Part shown: one piece after another, positions 55,191 to 62,465 of the stretch
Numbering within the stretch: the stretch's first letter is position 1
Layout: the number at the start of each line of letters is the position of its first letter
DNA from: Melioribacteraceae bacterium
GTDB taxonomy: Bacteria; Bacteroidota; Ignavibacteria; Ignavibacteriales; Melioribacteraceae
Direction of reading: 5' to 3'
DNA: 64,000 bases
Assembly: GCA_016342755.1 (NCBI GenBank)
Contig: JAEINS010000004.1
Coordinates: forward strand, 62,001 to 126,000
The notes under the pieces: generated by a model
Database searches by the model: none
What the model saw: the letters and a program-made list of their open reading frames with translations, nothing else
Told to the model about the DNA's origin: nothing
Made by a program: the position numbers and the translations under genes

Positions 55191-56744
55191 TTATATCTCA
55201 TCTGATAATGGAATTAATTTAGCCTTAAGATCTGGATCACTCATATCTTTATCTAAAGGAAACATTGGTCTCTTAATACGCTTATAATCCAGCCTTTCAA
55301 GATCCTGATCAACTCCGCCAGGAGTTAACGCCATTAACCAGTCACCTCGCATATTATAGAGATCAGGAACCAGATACCCTATTTTTACAACTACAATATC
55401 CGATTCTCGTGGATTTAATCCCAGGTTGGTGAAGTCTTTTTCATAATGATACGGCTTACGCTTTTTAGTAACTATAACATGAACATTTCCAATTTTTACC
55501 ACAATTTCTGTTTCCGCGTATTTATCGCCATGTTCAATTGTTTCTACTATTCCTGTTAGTTTAATTGGCGGGGAATATCTATTATCAACCGCGGCTCCTG
55601 CATAAGCACTGACTTTCCCTCCGACTCCGGCCTCAACAGCTTTTTTAACCAGCTCCGGTCCAGGTATAGATGCGTAAATTAGCGAAGATCCATTTTTCTT
55701 TTTAAATTCTTTTTGTGCAAGAATTTCATTTAAAGTCCAGGTTACATCGCCAGCTCCGCCTGCAGTGGGGTTATCGCCCATATCACTAATTATAAAGGGC
55801 TTTTTATCGCTTGTTAGTGCTTTAGCTAAACATTCTTTCAGGGTTGTTGTTGGGGCAATAAATTCAAACTCTTTTCGGACAGCCCAAAAACTTTCGGCTA
55901 AAGCCTCAGCAGACGCGGTTACTTTTTCTTTATCATCGCCAGTAACCATTACAACTGCGTGATTACGTGGTTCATCGGCCCAGGCATAACCCACCCAAAT
56001 TGCCGCGTCAATAATTCCTTCCTGATTTGCAACAGGCGCGACTTTAGCATACAGACTTTTTGCCGGTTCAACTCTTGTACTTGTCTTTTCGCCAGGCAAT
56101 AAAATAGGAACCGGAATCCATGCTTTATATTTAGGTTTTCCTTTACCGCTTTCAATTCTATCTAATAAATTTGTAACTGCCCGTTTCTTTGATTCTATCG
56201 CGTCTTCATGAGGAGCCAAGCGGTAACATGTAATCAGATCGGTGTTTGCGGCTAGTCTTTCCGAAACATTTCCATGTAAATCCATAGAAGTAGATATAAT
56301 CACATCTTTCCCAACAAGCCCGCGAATTCTCTCGATAAAATCTCCTTCCGGGTCATCAAGACCAACAACACTCATCGCACCATGAATATCAAAGAAGATT
56401 CCATCGTAAGGTTTATTTCCCTCAAGCATATCTAACGTTTTTGTAACTAATGATTCATATGCTTCTCTTGTTACTATTCCTCCTGGTAATGCGTGACCTC
56501 TTAACGTTGGAATCCAGTTTGCACGTTTACGGGTTAATGAATCCTTTTGCATAAAGGGATAATATGAATAAACATCATCTCCAATTCTGGCATGAAAAGC
56601 TTCAGCATGTGTTTGTGCCGGTGAAAATGTGCTTGATTCAATAGCAATTCCGGCAATAGCTATTTTGGGGAGTTTTACCTGCTGATTACATCCGACTATA
56701 AAAACAATTAAAATTAAACTCAGCAGCGTATATACTTTTTTCAA
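55191..56744 (-). CDS. M81 family metallopeptidase (MlrC-like), predicted lipoprotein
   Basis: The start is a TTG at 56744 with GAGG 5 nt upstream; the frame could open earlier (56816) but that would bury the signal. It gives a signal peptide (KKVYTLLSLILIVFIVGC) with a lipobox-type Cys, so the 517-residue enzyme is probably lipid-anchored. IAGIAIESSTFSPAQTHAEA, FFDIHGAMSVVGLDDPEGD, STSMDLHGNVSE and PFIISDMGDNPTAGGAGD are the M81/MlrC metal and active-site blocks. MlrC-type enzymes cut peptides made from cyclic or unusual residues (microcystin linear forms). The substrate here is unknown. Confidence 0.85.
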   Translation of the reverse strand: MKKVYTLLSLILIVFIVGCNQQVKLPKIAIAGIAIESSTFSPAQTHAEAFHARIGDDVYSYYPFMQKDSLTRKRANWIPTLRGHALPGGIVTREAYESLVTKTLDMLEGNKPYDGIFFDIHGAMSVVGLDDPEGDFIERIRGLVGKDVIISTSMDLHGNVSERLAANTDLITCYRLAPHEDAIESKKRAVTNLLDRIESGKGKPKYKAWIPVPILLPGEKTSTRVEPAKSLYAKVAPVANQEGIIDAAIWVGYAWADEPRNHAVVMVTGDDKEKVTASAEALAESFWAVRKEFEFIAPTTTLKECLAKALTSDKKPFIISDMGDNPTAGGAGDVTWTLNEILAQKEFKKKNGSSLIYASIPGPELVKKAVEAGVGGKVSAYAGAAVDNRYSPPIKLTGIVETIEHGDKYAETEIVVKIGNVHVIVTKKRKPYHYEKDFTNLGLNPRESDIVVVKIGYLVPDLYNMRGDWLMALTPGGVDQDLERLDYKRIKRPMFPLDKDMSDPDLKAKLIPLSDEI

Positions 56745-56874
56745 TAGATCCTCATTATTTTTAATAATCAAAATGTTTCCAGTTTCTTTCCCGGGATTCC
56801 GCATATCTAAAAGCACCGGGAAATTTCCGATCAGCTAATCTAATTTATATTAACCAGTGTTTTTATTTTATTAC

Positions 56875-58422
56875 TTATTTAACTTCTAATGTAATAACTG
56901 ATTTTGACGGGACATTTATTTCTATATTATTTTCGTTTAAATCAAAATCATTAAATGATGAAACATTTACTTTTTCTGATATTCCAAAATCGTTATAATC
57001 ATTCATATTTGGTGATGTAATAATTTCACCTTTTACATCCGCAATAGAAGTAATTCCTCTTAAGTCAATTTCTATATTCACAGCCTTATTCGGATTTATA
57101 TTTGCAAGTGAAATGTGAACAGCTCCCGCCGCGTCTTTTGATGCAGAGACACTTACGCCAGGCAGTTTAATTCCGTCAAGTTCATAATCTTCACAGCTAA
57201 TATTTAGAGGCAGTAATGTTGAATTTTGATGTACCTTGTACATTTTGAAAACATAATAAGTTGGTGTTTTAACAATCTGATTATCCTTTGTAAGAAGCAT
57301 TGCCTGAAGTACATTAATTGTCTGGGCTATGTTTGCCATCTTAACACGTTTTGCGTGGTTATTAAAAATATTTAAATTTAGAGCCGCTGTAACCGCATCA
57401 CGAAGTGTGTTTTGCTGATATAAAAAACCGGGATTAGTTTCAGGCTCAACGTTAAACCAGTTGCCCCATTCATCGGCTATTAAACCTATGTTGTTTTTAG
57501 GATCATACTCGTCCATTAGTGCTATATGTGTCTTAAGACTGCTTTCCATTGCCAGAGTCTTTTGCATTGTTCCAAACCACTCCTTCTCCGCAAAATCCGT
57601 AGCCGATCCTTTATTATTCCATTCAGGAAAAACTGTATAATAGTGATATGAATATCCATCTATTAGATGCTGATATTTTTGGGTCTTTTTAAGAATTGTT
57701 TCTGTCCAGTTAAAATCATTATCTATTCCTCCGCTGGCAATTCTATAGAGTTTACCCGACATTAAAAATGTTGAAAATCTTTTATAAAGATCAGCGTAGT
57801 AATCCGGGGTCATATTACCGCCACAGCCCCAGCTTTCATTTCCTACTGCCCAATACTTTACATTCCATGGCTTTTCTCGTCCGTTCTTCTTTCTAAGATT
57901 TGTCATAGGACTAATATTGTCCGAATTAATATACTCAACCCAATCTCTTGCTTCCTGAACTGTTCCGCTTCCAACATTAATACACAGGTAAGGTTCAGCA
58001 CTAAGCAGTTCACATAAGTCTAAAAACTCATGAGTTCCAAAGCTGTTATCCTCAGTAACACCACCCCAGCTTGAATTTATCATTGCTGGTCTTTTATCTC
58101 TTGAACCAATGCCGTCTTTCCAATGGTAATAATCTGCAAAACAGCCGCCCGGCCATCTAATTACCGGAGGAGCAATTTCTTTTAAGGCTTCAATAACATC
58201 ATTTCTAATTCCGCGTGTATTTGGAATTGCCGATTCTTCACCAACCCAAAATCCGCCGTAAATACAGTTGCCTAAATGTTCTGCAAAATGTCCGTAAATA
58301 TTTTTGTTAATTGTTTCTTCACCAAGATCGGTGTTTACAATTATCTTGTTAGTTTTTTCCTGAGCATTAAGTGCAACAATACCTAATATGAAAAAAGTAA
58401 AAACATAAATTATTTTTTTCAT
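56875..58422 (-). CDS. secreted alpha-L-arabinofuranosidase, GH51
   Basis: The ATG at 58422 (GGAG 5 nt upstream) starts a signal peptide (MKKIIYVFTFFILGIVALNA). The 515-residue enzyme has the GH51 catalytic pair: YWAVGNESWGCGG with the acid/base Glu, and IGLIADEWGNWF with the nucleophile Glu. IYGHFAEHLGNCIYGGFWVG and PVIRWPGGCFADYYHW are the usual substrate-loop blocks. It removes arabinose from arabinan or arabinoxylan. GH51 enzymes are often cytoplasmic; this one appears exported to the periplasm or outside. Confidence 0.93.
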   Translation of the reverse strand: MKKIIYVFTFFILGIVALNAQEKTNKIIVNTDLGEETINKNIYGHFAEHLGNCIYGGFWVGEESAIPNTRGIRNDVIEALKEIAPPVIRWPGGCFADYYHWKDGIGSRDKRPAMINSSWGGVTEDNSFGTHEFLDLCELLSAEPYLCINVGSGTVQEARDWVEYINSDNISPMTNLRKKNGREKPWNVKYWAVGNESWGCGGNMTPDYYADLYKRFSTFLMSGKLYRIASGGIDNDFNWTETILKKTQKYQHLIDGYSYHYYTVFPEWNNKGSATDFAEKEWFGTMQKTLAMESSLKTHIALMDEYDPKNNIGLIADEWGNWFNVEPETNPGFLYQQNTLRDAVTAALNLNIFNNHAKRVKMANIAQTINVLQAMLLTKDNQIVKTPTYYVFKMYKVHQNSTLLPLNISCEDYELDGIKLPGVSVSASKDAAGAVHISLANINPNKAVNIEIDLRGITSIADVKGEIITSPNMNDYNDFGISEKVNVSSFNDFDLNENNIEINVPSKSVITLEVK

Positions 58423-58552
58423 ATGGTCTCCATGATTATTTTTGAACAAAAAGCGAACTATTAAACCGGTACAAAAATAAGAAATATTTTAGAGAAGAGT
58501 AATTGGTTAAATTCATTAGTCGGGGAGTAAATTCCGAAAACTCAACTTAAAA

Positions 58553-58981
58553 TTAAAAACTTATAACTGAATAATTACCTTTAAGATATTTAGTTAGCTG
58601 TTTACCCATATATTTTACATCAACACCAATATCTATCAGTTTTTCTGAAACACCATACGAATCTGAACAGGCTTTACAAGCTTCAAGCTTAATCCCATCC
58701 GTAGCCATTTGTTTAACCTGTGCTTCCAATTTACTATTAGCAACTAACAAATTTGCTGATGGTCCCCACACTATTAAAACTACATTTTTAAACCAGCCCC
58801 ATTTTTTTGCATTATGTGTATACATAAAACAAACATTTTCAGCTACTTCAATATCACCACTTGTCCAAACTACAACAAGAGTATCAGAATCACTTTTCTC
58901 TGTTTGCGACTGGTTTTTAGCTTGTGCAAATAAATTTAGGTATGTAAAAATTACAATTAAAATAATTAGTGCCTTTTTCAT
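58553..58981 (-). CDS. exported DsrE-family protein
   Basis: ATG 58981 has AAGGA 8 nt upstream; the upstream frame (59047) has no support. A signal peptide (KKALIILIVIFTYLNLFAQ) leads to a 143-residue product with a DsrE/YchN-like fold: VVWTSGDIEVAENVCFMYTH, VVLIVWGPSANLLV and KLEACKACSDSYGVSEKL with a Cys pair (CKAC) where family members carry their active Cys. DsrE-type proteins transfer sulfur; an exported version with no sulfur genes near is unexplained. It is 73 nt after the creatininase gene. Confidence 0.7.
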   Translation of the reverse strand: MKKALIILIVIFTYLNLFAQAKNQSQTEKSDSDTLVVVWTSGDIEVAENVCFMYTHNAKKWGWFKNVVLIVWGPSANLLVANSKLEAQVKQMATDGIKLEACKACSDSYGVSEKLIDIGVDVKYMGKQLTKYLKGNYSVISF

Positions 58982-59054
58982 TTTTAATATCCTTCTTAGT
59001 GTGTGAGATATATTATAAAATTTCAATTTTTTATTTATCAAAAACATGCTCTAA

Positions 59055-59816
59055 TTACTCGTATAAATCATCAAGATCTGCATCAGCAATTTCAATAAAG
59101 AGCTGAGCCATTTTTTCTACAATAGCTTTTAAATATTTTTCACCTTTTTCTTTTGTTGCAAGTTTAGGATTTCCAATTCCTGTGTCTTGAGTAATCTTCG
59201 ACCACTTGCGTTCTGTCCAAGCCCAATTTTCTCGAAGACTTTTTATTTTGATCTTTTTCTCAATACCTTCTCCTGCCTGATCCATGGGAAGAACAAGTTC
59301 TGGATTCAAATAGAGCATCAGGCTTGTTTCCATTTCATCTGCATGATCACCATTAAAATCAAAAAATTCTTCCTTATCTAATGCACTGTACCAGTTACTT
59401 GAGCTAAGAAACATTTTCGGGAATTTTAATCCGAGTTCTCTTAGGATTTGTTTGAAATCATTTCCACCATGACTATTCATTATATGCAGTTTATAAATCC
59501 CCTGCCGATTTAATACTTCAATTAAATCATTTAATATGGCACTTTGTGTGCTTGGATTGATATTTAGATTCAGTTTTATATCGGGCTGACCCGTATTAAC
59601 ACCAAAAGGAACTGTCGGCAGAACTATAATTTTACTTCCATTCTCATAAGCAATTTTTGCTGCAGCCTCGGCAATTTTATCAGATTCAATTACATCTGTA
59701 GAATAAGGCAGATGATAATTATGCGCCTCAATTGCACCCCAAGGCAAAATGGCTAAATCGAATGATTGGTCTTTGATAATATTATAATTGTTTTCTGATA
59801 GTATGTAAGGGTTCAT
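59055..59816 (-). CDS. creatininase-family metal amidohydrolase
   Basis: A 253-residue enzyme. LAILPWGAIEAHNYHLPYST carries the first metal His/Glu, ESDKIAEAAAK the Asp, LHIMNSHGGNDFKQIL the second His and Gly pair, and GDHADEMETSLMLYL the catalytic His/Glu block. This is the creatininase pattern shared with MftE-type and 2-amino-5-formylamino-pyrimidine deformylases. The substrate cannot be decided. First gene of the minus-strand run after the accessory patch. Confidence 0.88.
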   Translation of the reverse strand: MNPYILSENNYNIIKDQSFDLAILPWGAIEAHNYHLPYSTDVIESDKIAEAAAKIAYENGSKIIVLPTVPFGVNTGQPDIKLNLNINPSTQSAILNDLIEVLNRQGIYKLHIMNSHGGNDFKQILRELGLKFPKMFLSSSNWYSALDKEEFFDFNGDHADEMETSLMLYLNPELVLPMDQAGEGIEKKIKIKSLRENWAWTERKWSKITQDTGIGNPKLATKEKGEKYLKAIVEKMAQLFIEIADADLDDLYE

Positions 59817-59871
59817 TTTTTACCTTTTGGAAGTTTCACATATTAGAGATACTCGGAGTAGCGGGAATTAG

Positions 59872-60294
59872 TTATTTTAGTTTCAATTTTATATCAATTA
59901 ATTTATATACATTTTCTAGAGCAGTCCCATTTTTAATCTCAATTGTAATTCCTCTAATTTTGCCATACCGTTTCCCATTTTTGAAAGAATCCTTTAGTTC
60001 ATCAGATATATTGCTTTCTAATATTGCTGTTTCTGCTTTATCTCCAAAATAGAATGTAGTTCTAAATGAGTTTTTTATGATGGAAAGCCAGAAAATTGTT
60101 TTCTTCTTTCTAACTACTTTCATCAGCCAACTTTTACCATCATTGTAGTAGCTCCATTGTTCTTCAAACTCAGGGTAATTTGAGCTTATAAAATCGAATA
60201 GTTTTTCCCACCTTTTTTTTGAATTTCCAATATGAGTGAAAATAACTTCATCTGTTGGAAATTGTTCTTTGTCAGAAAGAATTGGTTTTTCCAT
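59872..60294 (-). CDS. DUF3788 family protein
   Basis: A 140-residue protein with the DUF3788 marks: PTDEVIFTHIGNSKKRWEKL, EEQWSYYNDGKSWLMKVVRK and FRTTFYFGDKAE. No enzyme function is known. It is mostly found in accessory DNA of Bacteroidetes and Firmicutes, which agrees with its place next to a decayed gene. SD AGGAG present. Confidence 0.8.
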   Translation of the reverse strand: MEKPILSDKEQFPTDEVIFTHIGNSKKRWEKLFDFISSNYPEFEEQWSYYNDGKSWLMKVVRKKKTIFWLSIIKNSFRTTFYFGDKAETAILESNISDELKDSFKNGKRYGKIRGITIEIKNGTALENVYKLIDIKLKLK

Positions 60295-60352
60295 TCCTTA
60301 CTCCTATTTATTTTGGATGAAACTGTTTGATATTTAGTTCGATTACAATGTT

Positions 60353-60781
60353 CTAACTGGACGGAGCTAGAAGTATTTTCTCATATCTAATTGCCGGAAC
60401 ATCTGCATCAAAAAATTTACAATTTGAATTACCAATATTTACATGTCCCATTTTTTCATAAAACTTCCCATTGTATTTGGGAATTGTAGTATCAAGATAA
60501 ATCCGCTCTGTTGTTTTCCAATTACTTCTGATCCACCGTTCTAATAATATTGACTCAGAACCATATCCTTTGCCAATTTTAATTTATAAATCATCAACCG
60601 AAGTTTCGTGATCAATCCAGTTTTGCTCGCTGTCATTCAAGAAATAATTCGGCTAGTCAATCTGGTTTTCTTCTGCAAATCCATGAGCCAAAGAATCTGC
60701 TAAAAGAATTGCCAGAATGGAATCATCCTTTTTATAGATTTCTAAAACTTTGTTAATTGCTTCTTTGTGGTGTGGAAACAT
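60353..60781 (-). pseudogene. decayed gene: nucleotidyltransferase-like start joined to a GNAT-like end
   Basis: A 143-codon frame is open except for two in-frame stops, TAG at 60653-60655 and TAA at 60584-60586. The N-terminal part reads SILAILLADSLAHGFAEENQ, like the start of small nucleotidyltransferases (usual G-S motif lost), while the C-terminal part, KIGKGYGSESILLERWIRSN and KYNGKFYEKMGHVN, resembles the acetyl-CoA and C-terminal blocks of GNAT acetyltransferases. Joined remnants of two genes, or a broken fusion; no shift of frame was needed. It fills most of the 548-bp gap. Confidence 0.65.
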
Positions 60782-60842
60782 TTAATTACTCCAAGAGTTT
60801 ACATGATAATTTGTATCATGCTTTTTTCAAAAACAATTAATT

Positions 60843-61292
60843 TTAAGTATCCGTCTTAAAGTGCATAATTAAACTTGTTGCTGTCATAATCAAAAAAGTT
60901 ATTATTGTTGTTATCGACCATGGTTTTCCAGCCTGACTTGCGATACCAATCATTCCTCCGAATGAAGCATAAAACAATGTGAGATAGGGAATTACTATCA
61001 TTCTGTTTTGTCTAAAATCAATCTTGAATATATAATCGAGAAATAATTCAAGTAGAATAAAACTTATCATTAGGATTAATTGCACAAGGTACAATACGTC
61101 TCTATCAAAACTAAAAGCTTTAACAAACATTAAAATTAAAGGCAAAACTGTTAGGATAAAAAGTGCTCCAAGCCAGTATTCTATTTTAGGATATTTAAAT
61201 ACTCTAGCTACAAATATTCCAATTAGAAGTAAATTATTAAAGTTTGCAATTACAGCTCCTAAAAAATCCAGATTTTCTTTTGAGTTTAGCAA
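60843..61292 (-). CDS. small membrane protein of unknown function
   Basis: A 149-residue protein with about four to five spans (LLLIGIFVARVF, ALFILTVLPLILMFVKAF, YLVQLILMISFILLELFL, TIITFLIMTATSLIM). No family is recognised. Start is uncertain: the TTG at 61292 has only a weak SD, no in-frame ATG lies upstream, and the frame stays open about 50 more codon-less bases to a TGA. It lies between a restriction enzyme and a pseudogene and could itself be damaged at the 5' end. Confidence 0.5.
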   Translation of the reverse strand: MLNSKENLDFLGAVIANFNNLLLIGIFVARVFKYPKIEYWLGALFILTVLPLILMFVKAFSFDRDVLYLVQLILMISFILLELFLDYIFKIDFRQNRMIVIPYLTLFYASFGGMIGIASQAGKPWSITTIITFLIMTATSLIMHFKTDT

Positions 61293-61373
61293 AGCATATA
61301 ATCCAGTTTGTGATGAAAGTCTAATTATTTGAAAATCACCATAATTGTGTGTTCAAGAAATTTGTTGATTATT

Positions 61374-62231
61374 TTAGTTCCTTTCAAATTCCTTAAAAAA
61401 GGTTTTATCAATTTCATATACAGTTTTAGGAATAACACCTGATTTTAATTCTTGAAACATTTTTACAAGCTTATCTCCGTCAACCAATTCAATCGGAGGA
61501 GCACCATCTCTTCTAGCTTCTTTTTTTTCATCAGCTGTAAAAGTTCCTGTTGTTAAAATTATTCCTTTATCAGCTCTTCCTAACATTGCGCCTCGGAAGT
61601 CTCTAATTGTAGCAGAACCGACGCTACCTTTATATCTTTTACATTGAAATAGGACGTTAAAACTAACTAGAGGATTAATTTGAAGTATTCCATACCCATC
61701 AATTCCACCATCATCACTTTTACCAATAACTTTAACTTCTTGAAAACCAGATTCTCTTAATAGTCTTTGGCAGATTCTTTCAAATCCATCAGGTGGAAGA
61801 TTTTTAAGTACATCTAATAACTCTATTTCATCAGAAGAATCAGGATCTGGTTCTAAATATTGAGAGAGTTTTGCTGAGGATTTTTTCTTTTTTTCATCAC
61901 GATACTTTTGTCGCTGAGCTTTAATAATTTCTATTGCTTTTTCTTCAGTGAATTTTTCTGTTGTAGCTTTTTCAGTAAGAGTCCATATTCCTCTTTGTGA
62001 CGATGAGATATAGCCACTTAGTAGTAAATAATATTTTGCCCATTGAGCTTGGTTGATAATAGTTGAACCACCATTTTTGTTCGTTTGCTCCTGTTCTTTC
62101 TCGGAAATATTCATATTTAAAATCGGTAAATCTATAACTTCAGATGGGGATCCTGAACCACCCAATTCAAGAAGTGAATCAACTAAGGGAACAAAAAATC
62201 GTAAAAACTTAGGTTTTATTTCTTTGCTCAT
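61374..62231 (-). CDS. Mrr-type restriction endonuclease
   Basis: ATG 62231 (GAGG 5 nt upstream) starts a 285-residue protein. The N-terminal part is an Mrr-N winged helix (PLVDSLLELGGSGSPSEVID, WAKYYLLLSGYISSSQRGIW). The C-terminal catalytic domain (about 160-270) has GFERICQRLLRESGFQEVKV, then IGKSDDGGIDGYG with the metal Asp and FNVLFQCKRYKGSV with the Glu/Gln-x-Lys. Mrr enzymes cut DNA with modified bases and need no partner methylase. SD good. It stands alone in an accessory patch. Confidence 0.88.
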   Translation of the reverse strand: MSKEIKPKFLRFFVPLVDSLLELGGSGSPSEVIDLPILNMNISEKEQEQTNKNGGSTIINQAQWAKYYLLLSGYISSSQRGIWTLTEKATTEKFTEEKAIEIIKAQRQKYRDEKKKKSSAKLSQYLEPDPDSSDEIELLDVLKNLPPDGFERICQRLLRESGFQEVKVIGKSDDGGIDGYGILQINPLVSFNVLFQCKRYKGSVGSATIRDFRGAMLGRADKGIILTTGTFTADEKKEARRDGAPPIELVDGDKLVKMFQELKSGVIPKTVYEIDKTFFKEFERN

Positions 62232-62308
62232 TATATCCTCAAAGTTTAAATATAGTACCCACTTCACTAAACTTACTCATTTTACATTCATAAATCAATT
62301 TGAATAAA

Positions 62309-62411
62309 AAAGGTTCGCGAATCCTTTCCCTGTGATTAGAATCTAATCTTAATAAGCATAATTTTATAGGATGCGAGATGTTATTTTATTAACTTTGGAA
62401 AGTTAAATAAC
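62309..62411 (+). promoter_or_regulatory. structured leader upstream of aceE: operator-like dyads and attenuator-like hairpin
   Basis: Three symmetric elements lie in the 198-bp leader. AAAGG, TTCGCGAA, T, CCTTT (62309-62327) is nearly palindromic around TTCGCGAA. GATTAGA-A-TCTAATC (62334-62348) is a perfect 15-bp dyad. GTTATTTTATTAACTTT pairs with AAAGTTAAATAAC (62380-62411, with a 4-nt bulge) and is followed by ACTTTTTAT, like an intrinsic terminator placed in the leader. The first two could be repressor sites and the third an attenuator; none is tested. Confidence 0.4.
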
Positions 62412-62465
62412 ACTTTTTATCCGATTAAGAATTTTTATAGTAAAAATAAATTGTAAGGTTATAAA

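Noticed and set aside
60353-60781. Stop-codon recoding (selenocysteine or pyrrolysine) in the decayed gene
   Set aside because: The stops are TAG and TAA, not TGA, lie at non-catalytic places, no SECIS-like hairpin is seen and the gene parts have no selenoprotein relatives.
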